From positions 1 through 64,000 of the forward strand of contig NZ_KB895428.1 of assembly GCF_000374845.1 (NCBI RefSeq): 64,000 nt of DNA, read 5' to 3'. The notes below the pieces were generated by a model, which was given only the letters and a program-made list of their open reading frames with translations, was not told where the DNA came from and did no database searches. Source of the stretch: Paenibacillus terrigena DSM 21567. Its GTDB lineage: Bacteria; Bacillota; Bacilli; Paenibacillales; Paenibacillaceae. Numbering within the stretch: the stretch's first letter is position 1; the number at the start of each line of letters is the position of its first letter. Made by a program: the position numbers and the translations under genes. Shown in pieces: positions 41,216 to 50,135 of this stretch.

Positions 41216-41800
41216 TTACAATATTTTTTTAAAACGATACTCCATTTCTCCAGCTAGAGCTTCAGGCGTATCACCCGTTTCTCTGAAATCATGTGTATAC
41301 AGTTGTTCAAACGGATCAAAATTTACTTGCTTATAAAATTCAAAACAAGGGAATCCATCATGTGCACCTTGAATCTCGACAGTACCATCATTTTTGACAT
41401 TTAGATTTAATAGATAGTCAACGGGAGGTGCATATTCATTTAATGGGTTGCTAGCACTTGCACTCATTTGAAACTTGACGTTATCAGAACTCCATACGAT
41501 ATCAGTGCACAAAATGCCTTCAGTACTAGCTTTTCCTGTTCTTTTATGAACGGTACCATCTAGCGTTGTGACTCTTTCTGTTGTTATGCCAGTATTCGCA
41601 TATGTGAAGATTTCTTTTTTATTAAAATCTACAACGACTTCTTGTTCAACTCTGGAACGCATCGTGTTGACAACATAAGGTGTAAATTCACGTGAGTCGC
41701 CTTCGAATTGGAATACGTTTCCCGTTAGAATATCCTTCCTCGCTTCAGTCCAAGACATCGGAATAAATACACTTGCTCTTATTTTAACAATATGAATCAT
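41216..41800 (-). CDS. DUF3238-family protein
   Basis: The 194-residue protein begins MIHIVKIRASVFIPMSWTEA and contains FEGDSREFTPYVVNTMRSRV and HDGFPCFEFYKQVNFDPFEQ, the conserved stretches of the DUF3238 family of Bacillales. No signal peptide or membrane helix is present; function is unknown. I use ATG 41800 with GGAGGTG 5 nt upstream; the frame open to 41917 runs through operators and the regulator's start region. Its promoter region carries the palindrome at 41863-41879, so it is likely regulated with azoR. Confidence 0.8.
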   Translation of the reverse strand: MIHIVKIRASVFIPMSWTEARKDILTGNVFQFEGDSREFTPYVVNTMRSRVEQEVVVDFNKKEIFTYANTGITTERVTTLDGTVHKRTGKASTEGILCTDIVWSSDNVKFQMSASASNPLNEYAPPVDYLLNLNVKNDGTVEIQGAHDGFPCFEFYKQVNFDPFEQLYTHDFRETGDTPEALAGEMEYRFKKIL

Positions 41801-41862
41801 ATAGCACCTCCATCGTGTATTTTTTTTAGCGAATTCCATTTTGTTCATGAGAAAAACCATAT

Positions 41863-41879
41863 AGTCAACTTGATTGACC
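41863..41879. promoter_or_regulatory. MarR-type operator, copy 3
   Basis: AGTCAACTTGATTGACC, one mismatch from the 6-5-6 palindrome, in the divergent region between the DUF3238 and MarR genes. It overlaps a candidate -35 (TTGATT, 41870-41875). Confidence 0.7.
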
Positions 41880-41898
41880 ACATTACGTATAGTACAAT
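41870..41898 (+). promoter_or_regulatory. Candidate promoter of the MarR gene
   Basis: TTGATT (41870-41875) and TACAAT (41893-41898) with a 17-bp spacer, between operators 3 and 4. This placement would allow self-repression. Confidence 0.55.
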
Positions 41899-41911
41899 GT
41901 ACTTCAAATAA

Positions 41912-41928
41912 AGTCAACCTAATTGACT
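41912..41928. promoter_or_regulatory. MarR-type operator, copy 4
   Basis: AGTCAACCTAATTGACT, perfect 6-5-6 inverted repeat, 20 bp ahead of the MarR start codon and just after the predicted transcription start. Confidence 0.75.
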
Positions 41929-41948
41929 TTATTCAAGGAGGTTTTATT

Positions 41949-42422
41949 ATGAATCATCCAGTATTTAGTGAGTTCGATCTTACATCACTTTTGTCATTAT
42001 CCTTCAGTGCATTGATAGATGAACTGCATGACAGATTGAGTGAATTGGGGTTTGGAGACATTAGACCTGCACATGGTTTTATGTTTAAACATATCATTCC
42101 TAATGGAGCAACCGGTATAGAACTAGCTGAACACTTAGGAATTACCAAGCAAGCGGTGAGTAAAATGGTGGATTTTCTTGAGAAAAGTGGTTATGTCATA
42201 CGTCAAACGCATCCCAATGATAAGAGAGGGAAAATTATTGTTCTGACCGAACGTGGCTGGCTAGTAATGAAAGCAAAAGAGGAGATCATAGCTGAGATAG
42301 AACAGCGGTGGATTGATAACATTGGTGCAGAACGAATGCAAATGCTCAAAGAAGATTTAACAAAATTAGTTTATGAAGTAAATGAAGGTAATTTATCATC
42401 GAGGTCAAAACCTGTCTGGTAA
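41949..42422 (+). CDS. MarR-family transcriptional regulator
   Basis: The 157-residue protein is a winged-helix MarR regulator: helices GIELAEHLGITKQAVSKMVD form the DNA-reading part and VIRQTHPNDKRGKIIVLTER the wing with the conserved D-R-R-like D-K-R. No Cys is present, so it is unlikely to be a thiol sensor. ATG 41949 follows CAAGGAGG. Four palindromes AGTCAA-N5-TTGACT near its own promoter and that of azoR are its likely targets. A terminator follows at 42474-42501. Confidence 0.87.
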   Translation: MNHPVFSEFDLTSLLSLSFSALIDELHDRLSELGFGDIRPAHGFMFKHIIPNGATGIELAEHLGITKQAVSKMVDFLEKSGYVIRQTHPNDKRGKIIVLTERGWLVMKAKEEIIAEIEQRWIDNIGAERMQMLKEDLTKLVYEVNEGNLSSRSKPVW

Positions 42423-42473
42423 ATTGGTCCTGATAAAACTAGCTGAGATACAGATTTGTACTTATTCAAGAAA

Positions 42474-42501
42474 GACCTTGAGGATCGTCCTCCTCAAGGT
42501 C
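42474..42501 (+). terminator. Terminator after the MarR gene
   Basis: Perfect 11-bp stem GACCTTGAGGA / TCCTCAAGGTC with a 6-nt loop; T-run is weak on both sides, so it may serve both flanking genes. Confidence 0.65.
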
Positions 42502-42535
42502 AATATACTTTAAACAAGCTTGACATTGCCGCCAC

Positions 42536-43000
42536 TCAACTTGGAATAAGATTGAATAAATGAGCCTTAACTTTATCTACTTCCTCGGGTGTTCGATGAA
42601 CATTAACACATTCATTTACATCAAATTTATTGCCATCCGGATCGTAAAATACAAAGTTGATTCCACAGCTATTTCGATCCTGAAGTTCATCTATTCTCAC
42701 ACCATTTTGTTTCAGATTATCATGCAATACCTCGATCTGCCTCACTTCAAAAGTAAGCCTAAACATTTCATAACCAGCTTTATTGGGGAATTGATTATCG
42801 ATCGTCCCTACCGTTTCTACCAAGTGCAGCCATTGTCCATCAGACAGCTTCAATATAGCTTGATCCTCTGCTTCATTAAATGGCACCGCGTACTCTAATC
42901 CAAAATTCTGTTGCCACCATTGCGCCGACTTCGACGGATTTCTAACCGGCACATAAATCGAACAAACTGTCTTTAATGCATTTCCTTGAATTCCTGACAT
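42536..43000 (-). CDS. VOC-family protein (glyoxalase/bleomycin-resistance-like)
   Basis: The 154-residue protein has the VOC fold: ALKTVCSIYVPVRNPSKSAQ at the first strand, WLHLVET, and the last module FVFYDPDGNKFDVNECVNVH with the metal-ligand Asp/Asn region. Members bind divalent metals and act as glyoxalases, dioxygenases or drug-binding proteins; substrate unknown. Start ATG 43000 gives good spacing from AAAGGAT; an ATG 9 nt upstream sits directly on that site. It lies between the MarR and sigma-factor genes, transcribed with neither for certain. Confidence 0.8.
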   Translation of the reverse strand: MSGIQGNALKTVCSIYVPVRNPSKSAQWWQQNFGLEYAVPFNEAEDQAILKLSDGQWLHLVETVGTIDNQFPNKAGYEMFRLTFEVRQIEVLHDNLKQNGVRIDELQDRNSCGINFVFYDPDGNKFDVNECVNVHRTPEEVDKVKAHLFNLIPS

Positions 43001-43068
43001 CCAAATCATCCTTTCGTTTTTGTTCCTTACATATTAATAAACGATTAATTCTGTAAAAACCAAACATC

Positions 43069-43749
43069 TTATAAAGATTTATTTGAGACGACGCTAAAAT
43101 AGTTGCCATCGAGGTCCTTAAATGTAAAATGCAATCGAGCGTTCAATGTCTTAATGTCAGTAAGATAAATACTTTCCTGCGTTAGTCCAAGATATGCCCG
43201 ATAGATGGCTTTAGGATCACATCTATGAAAAGCGTCGACCAAAGCATCCATATCAACAATTGTCTCCTTATGTGCTTTTGGAGATTTTCTCGCTTTACCT
43301 TCAAATGATTCTTGAGCCAATTGCTTGAGTTTTAATCGGGCACGCCCTAACGTTACTTGTACTGAAGCCTCTCTCATCCCTACATACTCCGCAGTCTCTC
43401 TGGCGGTAAAGTCGAAGACATCCATTAACAATATAATAACGGCCATTTTTGGAGATAATCGTTCCCCTACCTGTTCCAACAACTCCCGGCTAGACAAAAA
43501 AGGATCTAACTCTGCCCTTTCATAACGATGATCTAGTGATACGGTTTGGATCTTTTGCGTTCTTCTTTTACAGTCAATCCACGCGTTCTTAGCTATACGG
43601 TACAAAAAAGCTTTTGTTATAGTCCTCTCCGGATTTCTTTGGATAGCTTCAATCAGTTTTATCATTGCATCCTGCGTTAAATCTTCAGCATCCCAACGGT
43701 TTCCAGTTATTCGCATGCCATATTGAAATAAAATCGTTCTCCAGTTCAT
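43069..43749 (-). CDS. ECF-type RNA polymerase sigma factor
   Basis: The 226-residue protein has region 2 (RWDAEDLTQDAMIKLIEAI, AFLYRIAKNAWIDCKRR, residues about 18-60) and region 4 (VILLMDVFDFTARETAEYVG, then EASVQVTLGRARLKLKQL, about 103-143). A further 80 residues follow (VDMDALVDAFHRCDPKAIYR...), similar in place to the SnoaL-like tails of SigJ-type ECF factors. The head is about 15 residues shorter than usual and the ribosome-binding sequence AAGG abuts the ATG, so the true start may be different or a 5' frameshift may exist. No anti-sigma gene is adjacent. Confidence 0.8.
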   Translation of the reverse strand: MNWRTILFQYGMRITGNRWDAEDLTQDAMIKLIEAIQRNPERTITKAFLYRIAKNAWIDCKRRTQKIQTVSLDHRYERAELDPFLSSRELLEQVGERLSPKMAVIILLMDVFDFTARETAEYVGMREASVQVTLGRARLKLKQLAQESFEGKARKSPKAHKETIVDMDALVDAFHRCDPKAIYRAYLGLTQESIYLTDIKTLNARLHFTFKDLDGNYFSVVSNKSL

Positions 43750-43849
43750 CCTTGTTATTTCTATAACACTTCACCATATTCCTTTTCTAATATGAAATAC
43801 CGCGCATAAAGTATTAATAAGATGATGCGAGTGGGAGGTTATTTCATAT

Positions 43850-44650
43850 ATGCCAGATCCCTTTGTAACACGATCCCTCGATGAAATACGATTCTGGTCA
43901 CGTATTATGAAGGAACATTCTTTTTTTCTTAAATTAGGTTTTCGCTGTGAAGATACGCAATTGATTCAGGAAGCCAACCAATTCTACACCGTATTCGAAG
44001 GGATAGAAAACAAATCACATGCGTATACCGTCGATACTGATCCTCAGACGATTCGGAGATTCAATGAAGAAGTCTATGTGGCGGCCTCTAATATTTGGGC
44101 TTTCAAGCGGAAGGTATTAGGTCTCATCTTACAATGCAAATTGCCTGGTGGAACGAACTTTCCACTACTGGTGGATCATGTTAGTAGGGAGGCCAACTAC
44201 TTTAGAAATAGGCTTTCCGAATTAAATCTAGGCAATCTAGAACCGCTGCCCGATGCAATCATTGATGAGAATGTATTTTTCCTACGCATCATGGCTGATC
44301 ATGCCAAATTTATCGGGCATCTATTAGATCCGTCCGAACGTCAACTCGTTGAACAAGCACGGAGCTTTAGCCATGATTTTGATACTTTATTATTCCAAGC
44401 GATAGATCTCGACTCTATGCGTCCACAATCTCAAACCTATCCCCTACTTGATCAATTCCTTGACGAGAACAGAGTATCCGTTAAATCACTCCGCGATTTT
44501 AAGAAAACAGCACGCGATCTTATCGATTCGTGCCGCATCAAAAGCATCATTCATCCCTTATTGGCAGACCACGTCTTCCGAGAAGCCGAGAGATTCCTTT
44601 TCATTATCGATGCGTTCGATGCTTCACTCAACAAACAAAAGCATTCCTGA
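43850..44650 (+). CDS. DUF2935-family protein (tandem four-helix metal-binding fold)
   Basis: The 266-residue protein has two similar halves: EIRFWSRIMKEHSFFLKLG with LVDHVSREANYF, and ENVFFLRIMADHAKFIGHLL with LADHVFREAERFL. The repeated E, H and DH..RE residues look like ligands of two metal-binding four-helix bundles. DUF2935 proteins are known from Bacillus structures as ferritin-like metal-binding proteins without assigned reaction. ATG 43850 follows GGGAGG. A terminator is present at 44738-44766. It is divergent from the sigma factor gene. Confidence 0.85.
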   Translation: MPDPFVTRSLDEIRFWSRIMKEHSFFLKLGFRCEDTQLIQEANQFYTVFEGIENKSHAYTVDTDPQTIRRFNEEVYVAASNIWAFKRKVLGLILQCKLPGGTNFPLLVDHVSREANYFRNRLSELNLGNLEPLPDAIIDENVFFLRIMADHAKFIGHLLDPSERQLVEQARSFSHDFDTLLFQAIDLDSMRPQSQTYPLLDQFLDENRVSVKSLRDFKKTARDLIDSCRIKSIIHPLLADHVFREAERFLFIIDAFDASLNKQKHS

Positions 44651-44737
44651 CCGCGCAGTGACCTATTTGATACCTCAAGTAAATGGATTGAACCACGATT
44701 TGGTTTTCATACTCAATCGTCCATATGTAAAATTGAG

Positions 44738-44766
44738 AAGGCAGCTTTTAACCGGCTGCCTTTTTC
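44738..44766 (+). terminator. Terminator after the DUF2935 gene
   Basis: AAGGCAGC / GCTGCCTT stem (44738-44745 and 44755-44762) running into T5. Confidence 0.85.
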
Positions 44767-44806
44767 ATTCGCCCTTATTTCGAATAATCGGGCGGTACTC
44801 TTTGAT

Positions 44807-46669
44807 CTAGTCCATGATACTAATGGACAGCAGTTTGCCGTCTTCCTTAGATTCCTTATATGTGATTGGCAGCATTCCGTCCGGGAACGGCACCTCAAAC
44901 CGATAGACACCGATCTTCGCATCGCTTTTATCCACTAGTTCTTTTCCTTCATAGCTCCCTTGAATGCCAGCCTTTGTCAGTAGCTCCAGAGTCTTCTGCA
45001 AGCTGGCACCTTTATAACGGCCCTGCAAGTACTCTGTCCACGTCACGGCATCCCAGTCGGGAGCTTTCACGTTTACGCCGTCCTGCCGCATCGACTCTAG
45101 CAGATTGACGACCAATCGCCCGTCTCCTTCCTGCATAGCACAAACAAGCACCACGTAAGCACGGTCCATCGTCGTGATGTAATTGGTTTTGTTCTTGGCG
45201 GCCAACAATTCGAACAGATTCTCTGCACTCTGCTCCGCGGTGAACCAATACGTATGGAAATCAAATGGATTTATCTGACTTGTACCCGGGATCAAATACC
45301 GCCCGTCATCCGATACTCGGAATACCGATGAAATATAAAAGCGCGTTGGATATTGCATGACAAAAATATGGCTGCCGTCACCGCTAACCATCATTTGAAT
45401 GGATATTGGCTCACGCGGCCGCTCCCCTCCCGGCAGGATCGAAGCAGAGCCACTCATACTGGAGTAGTAGAAACTGCCATCGTTAGCTGTCTCCCGAACA
45501 AGTCGATACAAAATCCGGCTCTTGTGCATGATCGGCTGCACGTCAATTTGAGTTGAATACCCATATGAAGTGCGAATTTCCTCATTTACCTGCCACGTAA
45601 TGTCGGCTATCCCACGCAGTTCCTCTGGCTTCTGCTCGTAGGATAAGTCCGGAAGCCTTATGGCAAGACGGTAATCATTTGTCTGCCACTCGTATGCTGT
45701 ATACTTTTGATCCGATGCACGGAATACGTCAGAGAAATCCGTATTGAAAGAGATACCGTCGAGCCGCTTTTTGCTGCCGAAATCCAACGCACTTAAATGG
45801 TTGCCAGAAACTGCAAAAATACCTGCCGAGACGAGTACCGGTACGAGCAGAACAATCATAGCGTTTACTATCCTACGATCGCGAACCTCACCGAATGGCA
45901 GATCCGGAACCTGTTCGCCGTCCAGCGTTAGCTTCGCAGCCAGCAACCTCATAAGCCCGTCGATCAGTAAGGTTCCAATGCATGCGTAAGCGATCAAAGG
46001 TACCGCGTATCCCCAAGGGGGTGGCAGTGACCGGAATAGGCTAACAACTATCGTGCAAAGCATGGCTAACAGCGCAAGCGGTAGCAAAGTGCCGAAATAG
46101 CGTCGAAACATGCGAGGCGCCTTTGCTAATGCATCAATAAAAGAGATGTTCTGGAGGACTATCAGATATGGCGTTAGCGAGTAGAACAGTAAAGCAATCA
46201 TCAATATGATCCCCAACGGGAAAAAGATTGCAGCGAGGAAAACAATCAATACGCCTATCACGCATTGAAAGATTGACCACGCGATCATATCACCGAAATA
46301 CCTGCGTCCACTCGCAAATAGAGGGCCTGCCTTACGGTTCAGAACCCATCCTTTCAGACCACCGAGGTACATGCCCCGGACAAAACTTTGCAATCCCATG
46401 ACAGCCGCAGATACAAGGAATGCCATAATCCCCCATGCCTGTGGGCCCGTCTGAAGATACGAATATGGGATTTTCAGATCCGTAAGCGACGGCATATATA
46501 ATGGGATGGTTAAGGAAATCCCGAATGTCTGCACAGCAGTACCTATTGTCGCTAACGGTGTCTGAGTATAAGGAAATATTGAAAATCCAAAATAAATGCC
46601 AAGTCCGACTACAGCCGTGACAAGTACTTCAAAAGCTAACACCAAAACAATCAAACGTGTGTAGGTCAT
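44807..46669 (-). CDS. Large polytopic membrane protein of unknown function
   Basis: The 620-residue protein has about eight hydrophobic segments in the first 300 residues (from MTYTRLIVLVLAFEVLVTAV to MIVLLVPVLVSAGIFAV) and a 320-residue C-terminal domain that is probably extracytoplasmic (RLDGISFNTDFSDVF ... GKLLSISIMD). The middle helices resemble DUF4013/YIP1-like stress membrane proteins only loosely. I do not recognise a family. ATG 46669 is chosen with AGAGGAGG 7 nt upstream; the frame is open to 46825 but without start signals. It is divergent from the secreted FN3 protein gene. Confidence 0.7.
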   Translation of the reverse strand: MTYTRLIVLVLAFEVLVTAVVGLGIYFGFSIFPYTQTPLATIGTAVQTFGISLTIPLYMPSLTDLKIPYSYLQTGPQAWGIMAFLVSAAVMGLQSFVRGMYLGGLKGWVLNRKAGPLFASGRRYFGDMIAWSIFQCVIGVLIVFLAAIFFPLGIILMIALLFYSLTPYLIVLQNISFIDALAKAPRMFRRYFGTLLPLALLAMLCTIVVSLFRSLPPPWGYAVPLIAYACIGTLLIDGLMRLLAAKLTLDGEQVPDLPFGEVRDRRIVNAMIVLLVPVLVSAGIFAVSGNHLSALDFGSKKRLDGISFNTDFSDVFRASDQKYTAYEWQTNDYRLAIRLPDLSYEQKPEELRGIADITWQVNEEIRTSYGYSTQIDVQPIMHKSRILYRLVRETANDGSFYYSSMSGSASILPGGERPREPISIQMMVSGDGSHIFVMQYPTRFYISSVFRVSDDGRYLIPGTSQINPFDFHTYWFTAEQSAENLFELLAAKNKTNYITTMDRAYVVLVCAMQEGDGRLVVNLLESMRQDGVNVKAPDWDAVTWTEYLQGRYKGASLQKTLELLTKAGIQGSYEGKELVDKSDAKIGVYRFEVPFPDGMLPITYKESKEDGKLLSISIMD

Positions 46670-46918
46670 TGTTACCTCCTCTGCATGATCAACTCTCATG
46701 TCCCCTTCACTCACAACTCCTAATATTTGACGAAATTGGATAGTAATTGTTGCACAAACGTGGAAAAGACAGCGAAGAAGAACGGCTCCACTCGACTGGA
46801 GAAAATGGCGCATACATTGGCTCATGATTGAAATAAAAAAAGTTATTCAAAACGCGAACTTTAATGATATATTATTACACGAAATGAATATTAAATTTGT
46901 GTGATTAAGGAGGGAATT

Positions 46919-49051
46919 ATGAAAAATTTTCGATTAAGAATGCCGTACTTGCTCATTGTAAGCTTGTTGGTCATGCTTTTCGTTCCCCAGTTTTCCTATG
47001 CGGAAGAACGAGCAGGCACCCGAGAAGCAGCTAACTCAACAACCATTATCGGCGGCGTGAGTCCGTCAGACGGCGCAATGATTACCGAGAGCTTTACGAA
47101 CATCAGCTTTGCACTTGGGATTCCAATAGCAGATACGGGTTCGATCATTATCATGGTTGACGGCCAACAACTTAGTGAGCCGAATTATATGCATGGTATG
47201 GTGTTTACGTATTGCTCTAATTTGCAGAACGGTACCCATTCCTTAAACATTCGTGTCTTAGATCATGATAAGAACATCTTGCAAGAATACAACGGAAGCT
47301 TCAACGTCCGGCTGACGGCATGGGAAAACAGCGTCTTGGAAGCATCGAATATCGATGCGACTTCACTTCGTTTATCCTGGACGCCCGCCAAAGAGAGCTT
47401 GGGTTACAGAATATATGGAAATAGCCTTCTCCTTGGAGCTGTGAAAGGAAATATAACCACATTCGATGCAACGAATCTGACGCCAAAAACCACATATAAC
47501 TTTAAGGTGGAGGCGGAGCGCTCTGATGGCAGCTGGACGACGGACGGCCCTGCCCTTACGGTGTCAACATTCCCTCAAGATCGTATAAACCCGATTATTG
47601 AATCGGTGTCTCCCGCTAATGACGATGAATTAACGACGGCCTGGCCGAGGATCACAGCCAAAGTATACGATGAAGACTCCGGCATAAATGTAAGCATGAG
47701 TATGGTCGGGATCGACAATAGGATGGTGCCATTCAGTTATGACGAAGCATCTGAGACGCTGACCGCGATCGCTCCCAGATTGCCAAGCGGCACGCATTCC
47801 CTTCTAATCTTTACCACGGATAACGACGGTAATCAAACGCGGTACAACAGCAGCTTTACCGTAAAATATGAGGCGGGAATGCCGTTCCTGGAACGGAGCA
47901 ACCAAATGCGTGCCGCTCTTGACACAGGTGATCCGGCAGATGTAGAGGATGTACGCAGGCTAAGTTCTGAATTTGCCGAACTGGACGAGATAACCGACCA
48001 ATCCTTGATGGATCCGATCTGGAACAAAATCAAACCCAAGCTGCCTGCATCTGTTGACAAGGCTGAGTTGAAAAGGAAGCTGTTTCACATCATCGTGACG
48101 ATTGGATCGCTCCCATACGATCAACAGGAATCCGGGATAAAAACCATCTTGTCTGATCCCGAATTTCTATGGACATTGAATACGATAGCTGTGGCAGGTG
48201 GAGAAACAAACCTCACGATGGAGGATATTCTCTCGTTTATTTTCGGGGATGGCAACAATCTCAGAGGGATCGAAGGCCATGTTCTATATTATCTCTCGGA
48301 AATGTCTCCCGTCGAACTGTTTGGTCTTCTAGGCGATTATCAGAAAATGACGGACGTCCTGATGAAAGCAATAACGAATCAGCTTAGTCAAACAAGCTAT
48401 TACAATATCAGCAAGATATTAAGAAATCTTAACGTCTCTGCTTATGATGTTCAGTCGACTTTACTGAATTTCCAGAAAAGGCTGAAACATGACGGGCCAG
48501 CCGTTCATGCATGGACAGTTGCTTATATTCGTTTAATGGCCCAGGAATCCGTTAAAGTTAGCAACGATGGATATCAGCACAATTACAGCTTGAAGGTAGC
48601 CTCCGTTGACATTCCGCCGCAAGCGCTAACATGGAAGAAGGTATCCGGAAGCTCCCATCTCACTATCACGCCAGACGGCGTCGTCTCCATTCCTGAAGAG
48701 GCGTATACTGCAACCGCGGTTATTCAAGCGGCGCTCATCAATCCCTCTAGTGGAGCGAATAAAGTTATTTTCCAGAAAGAAGTGACCCTAAGCGCTAGCA
48801 AAGACCCAACCGTCATTTTCCAGAGTATTATGAAAACTTTCGAGGGCAAGCTGGGTGAAATACAAAGCAAGCTTAACGTCGCGACAACACACGAAGAGCA
48901 AAAGTTGCTGCTGGTGGACTTGGTGAATGCAGGGAAACAGGCAATCAAGCAGATCAAACCGTTAAATATATCCGAAGAAGTCATAACGGATGCCATTGAC
49001 ACGATCACATACGGGCTTGTACAAGCAGCCTGTAGTTTGCTGGCCTTCTAA
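46919..49051 (+). CDS. Secreted protein with Ig-like and FN3 domains, C-terminal helical region
   Basis: The 710-residue protein has a signal peptide (MKNFRLRMPYLLIVSLLVML, cleavage near SYA-EE), an Ig-like domain (about 45-130), FN3 (about 133-220, LRLSWTPAKESLGYRIYGNS), a second Ig-like domain (NPIIESVSPANDDELTTAWP, about 223-320) and a long helical part. Near 560-630 a beta-rich insert occurs (SLKVASVDIPPQALTWKKVS). No anchor, LPXTG or catalytic motif is seen. It may be a surface adhesion or scaffold protein; function is unknown. ATG 46919 lies 6 nt after AAGGAGGG. It is divergent from the unknown polytopic membrane gene. Confidence 0.72.
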   Translation: MKNFRLRMPYLLIVSLLVMLFVPQFSYAEERAGTREAANSTTIIGGVSPSDGAMITESFTNISFALGIPIADTGSIIIMVDGQQLSEPNYMHGMVFTYCSNLQNGTHSLNIRVLDHDKNILQEYNGSFNVRLTAWENSVLEASNIDATSLRLSWTPAKESLGYRIYGNSLLLGAVKGNITTFDATNLTPKTTYNFKVEAERSDGSWTTDGPALTVSTFPQDRINPIIESVSPANDDELTTAWPRITAKVYDEDSGINVSMSMVGIDNRMVPFSYDEASETLTAIAPRLPSGTHSLLIFTTDNDGNQTRYNSSFTVKYEAGMPFLERSNQMRAALDTGDPADVEDVRRLSSEFAELDEITDQSLMDPIWNKIKPKLPASVDKAELKRKLFHIIVTIGSLPYDQQESGIKTILSDPEFLWTLNTIAVAGGETNLTMEDILSFIFGDGNNLRGIEGHVLYYLSEMSPVELFGLLGDYQKMTDVLMKAITNQLSQTSYYNISKILRNLNVSAYDVQSTLLNFQKRLKHDGPAVHAWTVAYIRLMAQESVKVSNDGYQHNYSLKVASVDIPPQALTWKKVSGSSHLTITPDGVVSIPEEAYTATAVIQAALINPSSGANKVIFQKEVTLSASKDPTVIFQSIMKTFEGKLGEIQSKLNVATTHEEQKLLLVDLVNAGKQAIKQIKPLNISEEVITDAIDTITYGLVQAACSLLAF

Positions 49052-49083
49052 GCTGCTTTGTATCATTGTGTCAAATAACGTAA

Positions 49084-49130
49084 ATGTAGGAACATTTGTG
49101 CATTTTTCTTTAACACAAATGTTCCTACAT
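49084..49130. terminator. 17-bp hairpin between convergent genes
   Basis: ATGTAGGAACATTTGTG pairs perfectly with 49114-49130; loop 13 nt. It lies between the convergent FN3 and MerR genes. The A-rich right flank gives no rightward U-run, so efficiency as a terminator is uncertain. Confidence 0.5.
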
Positions 49131-49209
49131 AAAAAAAGAAAAGCCTGGTTTTTTTATTTGTTCTTGTCCTTCGAATGATATACTCTTTCGGCCCTTCAGT
49201 CCACCCACT

Positions 49210-50028
49210 CTATTTCACCTGAACGGCGATCCGAGTGACAAATTCATCTGGATTACTTGACGACAGATAACCGAGTAGCTCAAGCTCAAACGCATCACCG
49301 CATATACCCATTTTTTTAGCATGAATGTATGCCTTTAACTGCTCGTAAGATGAATCCATGCTCTCGTAAGTGCCTTTGTGATTGATCATCGCATAGGCTC
49401 CTTTGGGCTTAATAAATAGCTGATCACTTTCATGCTTTTCCTTGATCTTAATAAAATAATTCGTCTCTCTATAATCCCCTGCTTCCACACGACTTTGATC
49501 GATGGAACAAATGGCAACTTCAAGTTCAACCAAGTCTTCCTCGAGTTCATGAAGTTGTTCATAATACTTACGGATGGATTCCTTCTCGCCATCTCCTTCA
49601 GCTACGCGTACAGCAATAAAATATTCTTCCTCGAATTCTTCAATCCACGGCACTCCAATGACAGCGCGCAGTCCTTGATCCGTAATCTTGATAGCTCCTT
49701 GCAATATATTTTGCATGCGCGCCAATTTATTTTGCTCTAAGGTCAGTTGCTGTTGCATTTGTGTAAGTATAGATAAAAAATGTGACGAATTCTGATTTTG
49801 AATATAGTCCCTTATTTCTTTGAGTGCCATTCCCCCTTCTTTTAAAACTGAGATGATTTCATAGGTATAGTACTGTTTGATATCGTAATAACGATAACCA
49901 TTGGGATTCGTTATCCTCGGCTTCAAGATGCCAATTTCATCATAGTAAAACAACGTATGTTTGCTTACCCCGCATATTTTTGCAAAGTCACTGGTAGTAA
50001 GGTATGGAGTATTTTTTTGATCTGACAT
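49210..50028 (-). CDS. MerR-family transcriptional regulator with effector-binding domain
   Basis: The 272-residue protein has the MerR winged helix ([29 protein letters not shown], residues about 9-37, then [12 protein letters not shown]), a coiled coil, and a C-terminal GyrI-like multidrug-binding domain ([32 protein letters not shown]). This is the BmrR/TipA-type layout that senses organic compounds. ATG 50028 is 9 nt from AGGGGG; an upstream ATG at 50037 is too near. The dyad promoter at 50045-50075, facing the GNAT gene, is its likely target. Confidence 0.87.
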   Translation of the reverse strand: MSDQKNTPYLTTSDFAKICGVSKHTLFYYDEIGILKPRITNPNGYRYYDIKQYYTYEIISVLKEGGMALKEIRDYIQNQNSSHFLSILTQMQQQLTLEQNKLARMQNILQGAIKITDQGLRAVIGVPWIEEFEEEYFIAVRVAEGDGEKESIRKYYEQLHELEEDLVELEVAICSIDQSRVEAGDYRETNYFIKIKEKHESDQLFIKPKGAYAMINHKGTYESMDSSYEQLKAYIHAKKMGICGDAFELELLGYLSSSNPDEFVTRIAVQVK

Positions 50029-50044
50029 GATGTTCATCCCCCTC

Positions 50045-50075
50045 TTGACTATAGGGTTACCCTATACTGTAAAGT
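50045..50075 (+). promoter_or_regulatory. MerR-type promoter with 19-bp spacer
   Basis: TTGACT (50045-50050) and TAAAGT (50070-50075) are separated by 19 bp, and the spacer holds the palindrome TATAGGG-TTA-CCCTATA (50050-50066). A stretched spacer with a central dyad is the hallmark of MerR-activated promoters. It points to the GNAT gene. Confidence 0.82.
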
Positions 50076-50135
50076 ATTTTTTTGCAAGGATCCGATGGAT
50101 ATTGGCTCAGAATTTATTAATAAAGGATGAAAATA

